From contig NW_026570221.1 of the NCBI RefSeq assembly GCF_019649055.1, positions 1,798,001 through 1,862,000 of the forward strand: a stretch of DNA of 64,000 nt, read 5' to 3'. The position numbers and the translations under genes were made by a program. Source of the stretch: Paramacrobiotus metropolitanus. Lineage: Eukaryota > Tardigrada > Eutardigrada > Parachela > Macrobiotidae. Below, in pieces: positions 1 to 11,587 of the stretch (positions are counted from its first letter, which is position 1; every line of letters begins with the position of its first letter). The notes under the pieces are model-generated. The model saw only the letters and a list, made by a program, of their open reading frames with translations, was not told the origin of the DNA and ran no database searches.

Positions 1-9
1 TTCCGGATA

Positions 10-2523
10 TTGATTACTAAGACACACTATCAGAATGTGGGATTGCCGGACAGAATGTTGATTGAAGACCGATATAGACAGGCCATAAAAGATGACGAAC
101 CTGGCTGGGATGTCACAATGGAACCACCGAAGGATCCCTTAACAGATGACTATCGTCAGCAGTTCAACAGGGACCAAAAGCGCATGCAGCGGCAACAGCT
201 GGAAGATGAACTCCTTGCGAAAATTGAAGCGGAGAATAAACGGACAAGCGAACAGGCTGCACGAGAAGCGCTGCCCAGTTCGTCGAGTTCAGCCATACCT
301 ACAGCAAGCATAAATGAAGATGAGGCGCAGCTCACACAACAGGCCCTCATCATCCAGATTGAAACGTTGACGAAGGACCCAGCCGCTATGCCAGATGATG
401 TGTTTAAAGTATTGCTCCGGGAGAAACGGCGACTTCAGCAGGGATTTGCCCCAGCGCCGTATATCAAGAAGGAGGTTGAAAAGCGTATGGAGGAGCTGCG
501 TCGATCTCGTCAAAACGAGAGTAACGTCCTGCAGGCACTCAGAGGATTTAGACGAGATGATGGGTTTACACGACCTCGATCGCCTCCGCAAAGAGAAAGG
601 TCACGCGGACATTCACGCGAAAATGAACGAACTTCCGAACGACGAAACGAAAGGTCACGTGAATACTCTCGTGAAAGGACACGCGATTACCGCAGGGAAA
701 GGTCACGCGTACGTTTCCCCGACCGAGATTATCGTGGCGGAAGAGGTTGGGTACGCCATGGAAATGAGATAACGGAAACGAGCATCCAACGGAAAATCGA
801 TACAGCAAAGATTTTGGCAGCGACAAGAGGACGAGAAGAACAACGGCGTACGGAGTCATACCGTACAGAACCTGAAAAGGAAGGTCATCAGGTGCCGTTG
901 GGAGTTGCGTTTTGTAATCGCAACGTTCGAATGTCCACACCGGAAAGGTCATGGGACAAGAGACGAGAGCGCACGCGGAATCGAACACCAGACCCACATG
1001 ATAAAAGATGGCAAGAGAGAACTGCGTTTTACGCGGGCCTTGAGTGTGGTGCAAGCAAAAGGTCATCGAGCGCAGAACGGGAAGAAACACCTCCGAAGCA
1101 TCAGCGACTGGAATCAACAGTCCACGTGGTGGACCCCATCATGAGTGCCGTTCAAGAGGATGACACGATGGAAGGGGGCAGCTCAGTCGCAGATTCAGTG
1201 TCCCAGGAGAATGTGACCCATCGACGAAACGTAATTCTTGATAGTGACCTTCAACCGGCTACATCGGCAAGTAATGAACCGTCGCAGCCTGAGTCAGAAG
1301 GACGACGCGAACAAGAAGGTCAACGCAAACCGGATGATCGTCGCGAAAGTGATCGGCGAATGACTTCTTGATTCAATAACCGACACCCTGACCTTATCGA
1401 CATGGAATACAACATGAATGATATTGATGAGCAAACGGTGGAAATTTGTCGATATTTGGGAATCGAATCTAATTCGGTTGAAGCTAGCAAGATTGGCACA
1501 AATCTGAACCAGCTGCGCCAATTCTTACTTGATTCGGGCTACGCTAAAGAAATTAAAAAGGGAGTGGAAGAAGGAAATTTCCATCGGTTAAACATTCCCC
1601 GTGACTCTTCAAGAGATTGTTATCTCCCTGTCCGACGGAATGGGTTGCATAGCCTACTGGATTTGAGTTTATTGGATGTGCCACTGGATACGACTGACCC
1701 GGTTGGGATGACCCAATTTTATTACACAGACTATCCTGAACGACAGGAATATGTGGCTCAGTTCGTTCTACGATACGTGAATCCAGCTTTCAAGTTGCTT
1801 GCAGCAAGAGCATCAATCGGATTACAGGTGGATCCTAAAGATTATGCCGCAAAAAGGATGGGGCAGAAAGTCTTTGCTGCACGGCTGGCACATTACAAGA
1901 CACAGAATCAGTTGGTATCGAATACCATGAAGGATGATATCCCACCGTTCTTCCGACCTTACGTGGCGAAGCTGGGAGAGCCTATGGAACATATAGGAAT
2001 TGCTCACACGGCTAGAAAGGCGCTAAAAAAATGCAAAACGCGAATGGAGAAGGGCAATCTTACACAGCGACATGCCTCCCAGGTGGAAGAGAGGATTAAT
2101 CGGATTAAAGATACCATGGGAAGTGATTATGTCGAACCAGTGGACGGAGTCGACGTCTACATAACGGAATTTCTGGTGAATAAAAGCGATCGACGCCCGA
2201 AACGCGCTCCTAACCAGATAGGACGACGTGGCCTACGAAACCAGCAGCTTCGAGATAATCTCGCCGATGTACAACGTCGATTAGCAGATGACCCTAATAA
2301 TCGAAGACTGCGGTTGGAAGAAAATGACGCACGCCATCGAGTCGAGGCGGTCAAACGAAGTCGTCAAGGGAAAGGTCGCGGTCAGCGAGAAGTTGACCCG
2401 GCAAAGGTCATGGCAGTTGATTCTATGGAACCAGTTGACCGAACTTCTGACCAAAATCAGCCGAAAAGCACTAAGAAGCGCCCGCCGAGAGATGGCGAGG
2501 AGGATTCAAATGAAATGGAATAG
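10..2523 (+). pseudogene. Terminal reading frame ORF-Y of family A copy 1
   Basis: One continuous frame runs from the window edge to the TAG at 2521-2523, broken only by a TGA at 1369-1371. Copy 2 has an arginine codon at the matching place, so this looks like a C-to-T change and both halves were one protein of over 830 residues. In order: a charged helical segment (about residues 1-75), a second helical block, an Arg/Ser/Glu-rich tract with ERSRE-like repeats (about 190-260), a low-complexity stretch, then a conserved C-terminal domain with the motif YVNPAFKLLAARASIGL, and a basic tail with KRSRQGKGRG. The zinc-binding N-terminus seen in copy 2 is cut off by the window edge. Function is unknown; the basic RS-like tract suggests nucleic-acid binding (inference). 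The same protein recurs in the unrelated-looking family B element, so it is a core part of these elements. Confidence 0.7.
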
Positions 2524-3485
2524 TGCTGATCGTTAGGATCACACTATTAAAAGGGCGTCTACGGCATTTGTCGGTACGTCACAAAAATGAAAAATGGTGT
2601 TTGTATAAGGGCGACGTGACATTTGTAACAGTAACTGTATTCGTGTATTGTTGTTTTCAGCGTTTATAGCACAGAATCAGAAAGGTTAAAGAAATCATGT
2701 GGAGCATCTATTGGGGTTGAAATTGATTTGGTCTCTAAAGCCGGCCCCAAGGGAGTTGCTACGGCAGTTAGCCGGCTCTCCTCTTTAAGCGATTCAGTGT
2801 TATAAAGTGACAATTGGGCCACAAGCGGCGAACAAGAGTAAAAGATTGAATGTGGAAAAGTCATGGGGTAAACTTAATGTGGTAGTTAGCCGGCCTCATC
2901 GGAGATGCTACGGTAAACCTTGCCGGCACTCTGGCCGCTCGAGGCATATTGAAGTTGGATGTGCGACGGAAAGGTCAAACTGAAAGTTTTACCAAGGAGG
3001 CAAGCGAAGAAGTGCTTGAAAGTCGTCAAAAATCGGCTAAGTTCCTCCATGACCTTTAATGGAAGTTTGAAAAGAAGTCGGATGACCTTTGGGATCATCA
3101 ATTGCCCAACAGAGTCATTGTATCGGAATTCAAGTCGCATGACATTTTTGGGACCATTAACCCAAAACAAGTCGCACATCTCAACGGATAATCTCAATAC
3201 AGGATGACCTTTACCAGGGAGGAAGCAAATCACGCTTGCCTTCGGACGTCCCTCCATGACCTTTATGGATCTCATTTTAAGTCGTACAATTGATACGCAC
3301 CAATTCCAAAGATTGAAGCAGTATTCTCATAGTCGTACTTGATACGCACCTGATTCTCAAGCGGATTGTGATGAAGTCGCACTATGGATGCGCGGAATTG
3401 CTCAACAGAGCGGAATGGGCCAAAGTGCGGAAAACGGTGGACAGGACCTGTGACCTTTACGAGTCAGAAATGGAGGATCCTAATC
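2524..3485 (+). other. 3' non-coding region of family A copy 1, hairpin-rich
   Basis: No long reading frame. Repeated motifs include GCTACGG...AGCCGGC blocks and TGACCTTT in reverse orientation relative to the coding region. Two clean hairpins are CCAT/ATGG around loop GACCTTTA (3047-3062) and CCAT/ATGG around loop GACCTTT (3254-3268). The order of these blocks is kept in copy 2 at 29.4-30.0 kb although the sequence between them has diverged. Confidence 0.6.
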
Positions 3486-4060
3486 TACATTTGATTAAAA
3501 ACTTCTGTTGATCTGTTTAACTGTTGATCTGTTTTTGTATTAGAATTGATATGGAATAGTATTTTGATACAGATCTCTTTATTTCACATTGTGCATTTGG
3601 AATTATGTGATAAATGGATTAAGAGAATTTGATGTTTTTGAGCACGCACAGACACCGGCGACCACCGTCTTTTCGTGGATTCGGGAGTGTGTTGGGCCTC
3701 AACGGAGCTCGGCATCCCCCCAGAGGCATGTGAGGCGAGGGATCACTAGCGTTCACGCCTGTGGCGCTAGGCGCTACGCCATGGATTACGTGTCTGTGTT
3801 GTGTCTCGCTTCTGATTGGCTTGAGTTTTGTTAGTGGGCGCGGCATAGCACGTGCTGCACAGTGTTGAATTGGCTCTACGATTTACGATCGAGCTGCGCC
3901 GATCAGTATTGATTTTCTGTTCTCCAGACTTTTCAATATTAAAAAGTCAGCAATCAGCGGTGCGACGTCTTGTGTTTCCGCATAGTTCGCAATACATATC
4001 GCATTGCTCACTCCACGGGATCTATTCCGTTTAGGTCGCCGTATCTGGATCACTCTCTGA
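3486..4060 (+). repeat. LTR-like 3' terminus, family A copy 1
   Basis: Near-identical to the end of copy 2 at the start (repeats of TTGATCTG, then ATTTTGATACAGATCTC) and more diverged further right. It matches over about 500 bp, allowing for a MITE inserted only in copy 2. No 5' LTR is in the window, so the exact borders and the TG...CA ends cannot be confirmed. Confidence 0.5.
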
Positions 4061-4164
4061 TCTAGCATAATATGTTGTAAAAGTCCGGTATTTTTGGGAA
4101 ATTCCAGCTAAACTATAAAACATGTTGCGCGAGATAGCGTGAATACGCGTCGAACATCCGTCTG

Positions 4165-4330
4165 AGGCCTCGTCCCGAATTCAAAGCGAATCTTGTTGCG
4201 ATACAGCAACTCCACCTCGCGAGGTGGCTTCGCGTACCGTATCTGTAGGAGTGGCCACTGCATACAGCCACCTCGTGCGGTTGAGAAACCGTACCATAAC
4301 GAGATTCGCTTTGAATTCGGGACAAGGCCT
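4165..4330. mobile_element. Foldback MITE-like element
   Basis: Terminal inverted repeats of about 33 bp, 4165-4197 and 4298-4330. They begin AGGCCTCGTCCCGAATTC and end GAATTCGGGACAAGGCCT, with a few mismatches. The interior has further short palindromes (for example CCACCTCGCGAGGTGG). It has no coding capacity and looks like a miniature inverted-repeat element just upstream of the GH16 gene. Target-site duplications are not obvious. Confidence 0.6.
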
Positions 4331-4344
4331 GAGTATACTCTATG

Positions 4345-4351
4345 TATAAAA
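4345..4351 (+). promoter_or_regulatory. TATA box upstream of the GH16 gene
   Basis: TATAAAA lies about 70 bp before the ATG at 4419, a reasonable core-promoter distance if transcription starts near 4375. This is position-based inference only. Confidence 0.35.
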
Positions 4352-4418
4352 TGCCGGTAAATTATTCAGCTGAGTTCCACTAAGAAATTTCATAAGACTG
4401 GTACGGAATTAACGCTAC

Positions 4419-5193
4419 ATGGCACACTCACCCCGGTTCTCTGCACGCAGCTTGCTAGAAGCGGTAGCGATATGTTTGGCATTTATTTTATTGACCGAAA
4501 GCGTCCATGGCAAGACACTGACCTTTTCCGGTAGAGAATGGTCGGTGCGCAGCACCCAGACCGGAACCAGTCCGGGACCGAACAACTGGGACGAGAACAA
4601 CGCCTTCCTGGACGACCAAGGTCGCTTACATCTAAAAATCACGCAGCGCAATGGACGCTGGTATTGTGCGGAAGTGGCCACCATCCAACGACTGGGCTTC
4701 GGCCGCTACTAGTTCCAGATTGAAGGTCCCATCGACCGGCTGGATCAGAGCATTGTGCTGGGTCTGTTCAACTATCCGCCACCCGATGTCGGTCCGGATC
4801 GGACCAATGAGATCGACATTGAATACGCCAAATGGGGCTATGCTAACGGGAAACCGGCCAGTTTTACCGTGTATCCATCCGTGGCCGGCCGACCGCAGAC
4901 CTCAGTTCGACCGCTATCAGTTTGATCTTGCGCTGTCGGGGACGTATACGACGCAGTCGTTTGCGTGGCGGAGTAATAATATTTTGTTCAGTGGACAGCA
5001 CGGGCACCAGAACAATAACCGTTTGAATGAGTATGTCAGTTGGACATTTGCTCCAGCCAGTGCGGTAGATGTACCGCAGAGTCCCATTCCGGCGATGGTT
5101 AATCTGTGGTTATTCAATATTGGTTTGGCACCCAGTAATGGACAGGAAGTATCCACTCCTTTCAGTTCACTCCCTATTAGTTTATATTTGTAG
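4419..5193 (+). pseudogene. Secreted GH16-family beta-glucanase, broken by a stop and a frameshift
   Basis: The start at 4419 gives a signal peptide of about 31 residues (a hydrophobic run ending near SVHG), followed by a GH16 fold. Hallmarks are FSGREWSVR, a GPGPNNWDENNAF-like stretch, LHLKITQRNGRWYCAEV, and the catalytic signature NEIDIEYAKWG (ExDxE, nucleophile and acid/base glutamates). The family cleaves beta-1,3 or beta-1,3-1,4 glucans, here probably extracellularly. Two lesions are visible. A TAG at 4710-4712 sits where relatives usually have glutamine (FGRYQFQ). A frame change near 4895-4900 moves the rest (SGTYTTQSFAWRS..., ending NGQEV) to another frame. The last beta-strand is missing; GTATCC right after NGQE could be an intron donor, so a 3' exon may exist. 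The domain is close to bacterial-type GH16 sequences in my memory, so horizontal origin is possible. A sequencing error cannot be excluded. Confidence 0.7.
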
Positions 5194-5994
5194 TCAAAGT
5201 AAAGTTATTTTGGCAGCGGGTTTTCACATTTTACTGACCGGTGAGGAATTTGTACTATATAAGAGTCGGGAATTTTAATTTGACACAAAATTAGACTGTT
5301 TGCTGCAATAATGGTGTGTCGATCTTGTACGTAGTTACAAGAACTGTGATCACTTAGTGCACTTATTTGCTGCTTTGATTGGTGATTTTTGCCAAATAAA
5401 TTGCAAAATTATGGCTCCTTGTAATAAATTAGTGCGTGTGTCGATCAACGCTGATTACCGATTAAAAAGCGTGAATACAGAGTCTGCAAGTCTTCGTTCA
5501 GTGCATATACTAAAATGTTGCTAAATCTCGTAGAAAGCAAAATGCTTACTACATGCATTGGAAGGCGCATTTTTAAAGTTTGTAGTTGACGATGAAATTA
5601 TTTCGTTTACCGTACGTACTCCAGCCCGGCAAGATCTGCATACGTATACTGATACACATTAAAAATTAATAATGTGTAATTTTGTGCACGTACTGTAATT
5701 CCGCCAACGGGTGTTCTAGCAGAAATTGGTGCCTTACAACTTACGGTAAACCTATGCACTTTTAAACACCTGTACCGACATTGCACTGATGTATACGTAT
5801 ACGCTGTACTTGCACTGACGTATAAGTACATGTAATCCAAAGGTCAGCGATATGCATAAGTATTTTTCTCTGTACAAACGCTAGATTCATCAGTGTCTTA
5901 AAACATAATAAAGCATCCATGTGTAGCGAGTATCATAAATCATTGATCACAACTTGTTAAAGATTCAAGAGGATGCGCGCACATCTTCCGTTCC
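5194..5994. other. Intergenic, no gene seen
   Basis: AT-rich sequence with stops in all frames. AATAAA at 5395-5400 could serve the GH16 transcript unit. No repeats or RNA genes recognised. Confidence 0.5.
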
Positions 5995-6333
5995 TCAGAA
6001 ATTACGCATGGCCACTCCAAGAATGGATAGCACCACTTCCAGTACGGCCACCAACCCTTGCGCACTATTGAGCACCACGCCCACGGCCACGGGACCGTTC
6101 TGAAAGCGCCGGTACATTTCGTCCTCCACATTTAGCCACTGCATGAGAATGTACAAAAGGTACACACTTATGCCCAGTACCAGCAGAGCAAACAGTGCCG
6201 ACAAACAGTTCAGCATTTTAATGGCACAGAACCGGTCATCGACGTTGGCGCGGGATGATTTGCGGAGGATGGCACCGGCATCGATCTGCAGGGCGCCCAG
6301 AATAATGGCCACGGTGCCGGAGCAGATGCCCAT
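5995..6333 (-). CDS. Multi-pass membrane protein, MS4A/tetraspan-like exon
   Basis: 112 codons, read from ATG at 6333. Three hydrophobic helices are visible: about residues 4-22 (TVAIILGALQI), 42-66 (LSALFALLVLGISVYLLYIL) and 80-108 (VVLNSAQGLVAVLEVVLSILGV). The GALQI-type first helix resembles MS4A-like four-span proteins, but this is a weak match. An AG acceptor lies just upstream on the minus strand (near 6343) and a GTAATT donor-like site falls inside the last codons, so this is more likely one exon of a larger gene than a complete protein. The similar-looking tetraspan gene at 31.7-33.2 kb suggests both belong to a host membrane-protein class. No function can be stated beyond membrane residence. 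Confidence 0.5.
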   Translation of the reverse strand: MGICSGTVAIILGALQIDAGAILRKSSRANVDDRFCAIKMLNCLSALFALLVLGISVYLLYILMQWLNVEDEMYRRFQNGPVAVGVVLNSAQGLVAVLEVVLSILGVAMRNF

Positions 6334-6343
6334 GGAACTCTAG

Positions 6344-7589
6344 CTCTTAGCTAGTTCCAGGCGTACAATCCATAGTATAAACAGGCCATCACCGTTACTG
6401 TCAATCAAAACAATCATGATATCAGGTATCGGGATGACACCGTTACATTTCCCTTTCACTCAATTCTTGATGATTAAATACGTCAACGCATCATCTGCAC
6501 CTAACAGATTTCGTAAATGGTCAAAATTTAACAGTCGACGAATCCATTTTATTCAAAAATGTTAGGAAATTAAATTATATAAGTGTAATACGTATGCAGA
6601 CTGATGCAGTCAATGTGTTTTAAGAGCAGTACAAGTACAAAAAATGTTACCATGCCAAATAAAAGCTATTGTACTCGTCGAGTAATTTTTCATTCACCCA
6701 AATGCTGATTATAATTTATTTTATAAAAATAAACAGCATATATTTATTACATTTTTAAATTAATTAGCAATATTTACGAAATATGCGCTCGCACTACTCT
6801 TACAAACGCTAAAAGCTGAATTGAGTCGCGATAATCGATTATCACAAGTGAAAGTTGATCCCCTGGGATTGCATCGGATATGCAAATTTAAGCCGCTTTT
6901 CTTTTACGGTCTTACGTAATACGCGTGATGTATGTGGGCGAAGCCGCCGAAACGGCTTGATTGTATTTGTCTAACGTAAATTGCATAGCATAGATCGACC
7001 GACAAAATGACGTTTAACAGGGAATTTTTAACAAGGAAACTCTATCGTGCTGTTCGTAATTATTGCCGGCATCAACAAAGTGCAATAGTTAAAATGCATG
7101 AAAGTTTTGGCAGTCCATGATGGAAAATGATCTGCCGGTGGCAGAATATTGACATGCTATGCGGAAGTCGCACCGCGACAACCGCACAGATGACCAAACC
7201 TACTCAATCGGTAGAGTGGGAATATGTTCTGGACTCCGTAAGTGGTACTAATGCCTACTTCCGCTAGGTACGAGCGGATTGCTGTGCCTAACGAAAGTTA
7301 CCGAAACCGAAACACTAAGGAACTTCCCAAATGTTTTATCACCAAACCGAACGAACAAGCAAACAGAACAGAACAGAACGCGAGATATGAACTTCCTTCT
7401 AACCTAGAGTCACACGACCTTTCAGCTAGAAACAAGCTCACAGATTTAGTTGAAGTTAGAAACTTCAGACTGATTAGTTAGACCAGAATCGTGGATGCAA
7501 TTAGCGATCAAATGCGTTAGATAAGAACAGCAAATCATACGTAACAGAACAGATAACACGTACGTCATAACACGTACGTAATATGCGCA
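6344..7589. other. Intergenic, no gene seen
   Basis: AT-rich non-coding DNA with short frames only. No repeat family, RNA gene or conserved motif recognised. Confidence 0.4.
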
Positions 7590-8588
7590 AACTACGCATA
7601 GCGCGTTACCCCCACTGCTACAGAATTAACGTCCGCGTTAATCAAAGCAAAAAAACAAACAAAAACCAAAATCAAAGAAAATCCAAATCCAGGAAAGTAC
7701 CGTAATCCTGGGGGATCCGTTTCATCATCCGCGTGTGGAATCCGGGGTGTGACGGGGGTTAGAATGGAGGTCCAAGTTGATGAAGTTGGTGTTCCGTCCA
7801 AGTCCTCCGAAGTTCCTCGTTCCATGCGCGTCCAGTTTTGTCGTCGGACCATCCAAACGTTTCGTATCCAGGTGAGGTTTTCATCCATCCTCTCCCTCCG
7901 AAGAGCTCGAGGATCCGCAAACCGTCAGGCCAAACACCCTAGAAATGGCAGCCATTCTGACAAACACTGGCTACCGCCAATCAGTCAACAACACAGATTA
8001 AAACGGATGAATACCGTTCATTAATCAGCATCTTCAGTAAAATAAAAGTGGATAATTAATTTCCACTGATTACTGGCAATTGCCCCCACTGCAAGTTTAC
8101 ACTTGCAGTCAAACGAACAAACACAGTCAATCACAAACAGTTCACAGGAACCGATTCGATTGCATGGTTCTTCATAAAAATCAAATAAAACATAATCAAT
8201 ATCATCCAAGAATAATTCGCAGATGATCGATTGAAATCTCAACTGGATTATAAACATCCAGCTATCAAAATCAAACGGTAATCGTAATTACTGCTCCAAC
8301 TGCAGAATCAAAATGATTTTGAAATCATTTTCACAGAAATCAAACACTGCACCGCAGTACAGCGTTAGAACACGTAACTGCCACACCAGCCGCTTCGGCA
8401 CACAACGCAATACTTTTAAAATTTAGCACTTAATTTTTCCAATCATCAAGATTGTTTAACTTTCGGATAATTTGGCAATCAGCATTCCCTTTTTGCTGAA
8501 TAATCCTACGGTTATGAGTAAAAGCAAGCTATACTGTCAGTACACCACCGACAAGAGAACAGCCGACTAACGACGTAACAGCTAAAAC
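7590..8588 (-). other. Non-coding end of family C element
   Basis: A-rich sequence without a convincing frame. It holds several clean hairpins: ACTGCAAGT/ACTTGCAGT with loop TTAC (8088-8109), AAAATGATTT/AAATCATTTT with loop TG (8310-8331), and AGTGG/CCACT (8047-8067). Assignment to family C is by adjacency. Confidence 0.4.
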
Positions 8589-9284
8589 TTAAACATGAGC
8601 GCTACATTGCTCACATTGTGCTTCGATTTTTCCCAATTCAGCATTCATTCCAGGCCAGTAATAGTTCCGCAAAACATACTTACGGACTGACCAATAATCA
8701 TGCAAATTACCAGCATGAAAGCTTTCATGGCAGTCTCGCAACAAGTCCTGACGGCTAGCTTCCGGTACGACTACGCGGTGTCTACCGTACCTACCGCCCT
8801 TGCTACGGTACACAATGCCACGATAAACATGAAATCCTTCCATGTTCTCTCTTTCATCCAGACTCATTAGGGATTCTCGATCAGATACTTCAAGCGCTTT
8901 ACATAAGCACTGCCACTTGCTTCCGACGCCAACCCACACGAGCCTGAGCACCCCCACCGCAAAGCGAGCGCCCTTTCGGATGGAGTACCGAGCTGAACTG
9001 AACCTGGGCGGCATCGCCCCAATGCAAGTTTTATCTTTTCGGACAACTTGTGCATGTTTAATCTGCACTGTAAAGGAATTAACCTCCGGCCTGCGCATCG
9101 AAAACGATCCCAAACAATTACTTTCGGGACTCTTTCCCATCGATTTCTTCATCATGTAAGCCTTAATCACCCGATCCGGTGGTTCAGCTGTCACAGGCTT
9201 ACGAGGTTCCGCACTGGTGCACTTTTTTCCCACATGCGCACTATGGCATTTAAAACATATCGGCTGTCCATCTGAAAATACCAC
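8589..9284 (-). pseudogene. Family C zinc knuckle joined to integrase HHCC domain
   Basis: One open frame of 231 codons. Near the start is a knuckle of spacing CX2CX3HX4C (CFKCHSAHVGKKC), one residue shorter than the usual retroviral CX2CX4HX4C. The last 85 residues are a Ty3-type integrase N-terminal domain: VYRSKGG...VVVPEASRQDLL, then HESFHAGNLHDYWS...YYWPGM...CEQC (H-X3-H...C-X2-C). The segment between matches no protease or polymerase, which shows an internal deletion. The integrase core is absent; the frame ends near the element's non-coding end. This could be read as an intact small fusion, but the truncated core argues for decay. Confidence 0.65.
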
Positions 9285-9379
9285 TTCGCGTAATTAATGG
9301 TCACCTGCTTACCATTATCAACTGCACTTCCTTCGGACTTCTTCGCCTCATTACTAACAGCCTTAACTGCAATGCTATT

Positions 9380-11503
9380 TCAATCAACTGGCTTCCTGCC
9401 AGTGAACTGCTTCGAATCAGAGTAACCAGAACCAGGGTTACTATTACGCAGTTTATACTGCAGCTTCAATTCGGACAGAAATTCTTCAACATCTGCCACT
9501 CTTTTCTCTTTCATGTACTTGAACCAGAAGAAACGGTTCTTCTTTAGACCCTGCTTCAAGTAATACACACGTTCAGATTCGTTCAGATCCAACTTCTTGA
9601 ACGACGTAGTGAACCAGTCCACATACGAGTTCGGTGTATCGTCATTACTGAAATGGCGATCAGCAACTTTATCACGAACGGCCATCAAATCTTTCTTTTC
9701 CGAGAAATGTTCCCGGATCATTTTCTTCCATTCAGACCACTATACCTTTTTATTATAATCGTGCTTATCGAGGTACCAGGTAAGTGCCGTGCCAGTAAGG
9801 CAGCGCGACAAGCACTTACTGATGACGTCACTGTCCGACCAACTGTTGTGGTTTTTACAGTTATCCACACTCTGGATAAACTGTTCCACCTTATTCGTAT
9901 CCTGTTTCCCATCAAACTTCTCAGGATACACTGTAATAGTCCTGAATGCACCTTTCATAGCATTCGTAAACTTCTCCATATCAAATGAAGCGGAAACAGT
10001 ACTACCGCCCTTGGCTACCTGTTCCTGTTAACGACGATCACGTTCAGCAACCTTTGCCTCCATTTTACTCAAAGCAATCATACTGACTTCCGAAATCGTT
10101 GGTGAGGGACTACGCAACTCACCCAATCATTCCTGCATATTGTGGGCACACTCGCGCAAGTTCAAAAAATCTTCCAACGTCTGGGTATCTTTGACTACAA
10201 AGGCAGGCTTCTGCACTGCACTGTACAGCTTTCGTACAGGTTCAGGCATATCCTGTACCACTACGCTGCGTCGACCTGCTTCAACATGCGGGACAAAGTT
10301 GACGTCATCTTTTACTGAATGGCGTCTATCAATCCGATCAACTTTCCACTTATCAACAGCAACATTAAATGCTGTTTGCTCAGCCAAAAAACTCGCATAC
10401 TTTTTATTTAAGGCGGCTGTGCCTTGTTGAAAACTTTCTTGCGCCTGCTCCTTCTCTAACTGAAACTTCTGTTTTTCCAGTTGAAGCTTCTCGCTTTCTT
10501 TGCTTACATGCTCGAACGCGTCCTGCGTCAACTTTGCATCTCGCGTCCGCATAACAGTAAGCAACTTTACGTCATCCGTCAACTTCTTTCGATGATCAGC
10601 ACTATCATCGTATTTTTCGACCAAATTGTTATACTTTAAAACTAGTGCATGATATTGCACCCTTTCTGCATCCAACTCTTTACGTAACTGATCAACCAGA
10701 GCAACGGTTGATAACTCATCGCTTTTTTTCCCAACTTTCATACTGTATTGAACATCTGCGTCTTTAACACGCTGATTATCTACAGCAGCCAGTTCCGTAT
10801 CACTTACATCATCATTGTCTTCAGTAACAACAGCTGAATAATCAAGAGCATTATTAATCTTCTCCAATACCTTATTCGTTTCTGTCAGGTCCAAGTGTTG
10901 AGCTACTGCGGTATCCTTCGCAGTACCACTCAAGCCATGGAAAGACAGTGCATCGCCCTCACTGACTGCAGCTTGCTCACTGCCTCACTGTTGCGCATCC
11001 GACCATGGACGAGCTTTACTGCTACTTGCTGCAGACTGATCAGGCTTTTTGTTGGCAAGATACTGCATTCATTTACCATGCAGTTTAGTGCCATACTGCT
11101 GATCATAATCATTCAGGGTCCGATGGACCGTTTGACGGGCGGGAATCTTCCTTCCTGCCTGAGTCCACTGATCATAACCTCCTGGTTTTCTACCACCGTT
11201 AAGGTCATATTAAACCCACTCTTGGCTTAATTGTCCAGTAAGTGGGAGAACAATTTCCCACTTTTTGCATAAATCACCAACCTTTTCGTCTTCGGGTAGA
11301 AACCATTGCACTGCCGGTGGGGATAAATAATCCTCCTTCTTCAGCATGGCTTCAAACTCGTCAACATTAATCATCCCTCTTCGACGGGACGGTTTACTTT
11401 TTCCCGTTGACGGCTCATCACCACCATCCTCATGCCCAGCGGTTAATGCTGATGGTTCAGTTACTGTACCATCCGTTGCACCTGCTTGACAAACAACAGC
11501 CAA
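9380..11503 (-). pseudogene. Family C Gag polyprotein, interrupted
   Basis: Three consecutive pieces on the minus strand. 11503-11210 is a short acidic and basic N-terminus. 10933-10127 is a 268-residue charged helical block with a strong coiled coil (LQLEKQKFQLEKEQAQ). 9979-9380 is a retrotransposon Gag core, recognised by CLTGTALTWYL followed by WSEWKKMIREHFS and a C-terminal helix-rich region. In-frame stops separate the pieces. Gag forms the particle that packages element RNA. The zinc knuckle follows at 9.26 kb in another frame. Confidence 0.65.
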
Positions 11504-11587
11504 ATAATCCGGTTACCGAACCCGGATGTAAGTCTGCACAAATAATAGGGCTTACGCCGCCGCTTCTCAGTACACACCAAGTTCCAA

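Larger units (their letters stand above)
1..4060 (+). mobile_element. Giant Ty3/gypsy-like element, family A copy 1, 3' end only
   Basis: The first 4 kb aligns in order with the last 4 kb of the larger element at 11.6-30.8 kb: the same terminal reading frame, the same hairpin-rich non-coding stretch and the same LTR-like end (compare about 3490-3660 with 30008-30175, nearly identical over long runs). The gag-pol part lies to the left of the window. Twelve AAAGGTCA/TGACCTTT octamers fall in this piece. Assignment to Ty3/gypsy is by homology to copy 2, which carries RT and integrase; no enzyme is visible in this fragment itself. Confidence 0.85.
7590..11540 (-). mobile_element. Internally deleted gypsy-like element, family C
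   Basis: On the minus strand this region encodes a coiled-coil Gag, a retrotransposon Gag core, a zinc knuckle and then, almost at once, the HHCC domain of an integrase. Protease, reverse transcriptase and RNase H are absent, so several kilobases were deleted between about 9200 and 8850. It abuts the truncated 5' end of family A copy 2 near 11.54-11.58 kb. LTRs were not identified; the left 1 kb is non-coding and hairpin-bearing. Confidence 0.7.

Noticed and set aside
566-1117. Antisense frame of 183 codons over ORF-Y
   Set aside because: A shadow of the RS-rich sense frame; the residues mirror the AAAGGTCA repeats.
5995-6333. A complete small three-helix membrane protein
   Set aside because: Splice-like signals at both ends make an exon of a larger gene more likely, so it is listed as partial.
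7242-7481. 79-codon frame with NRNTKELPK
   Set aside because: Asn/Arg/Thr-rich, no homology recognised, no splice or promoter context.
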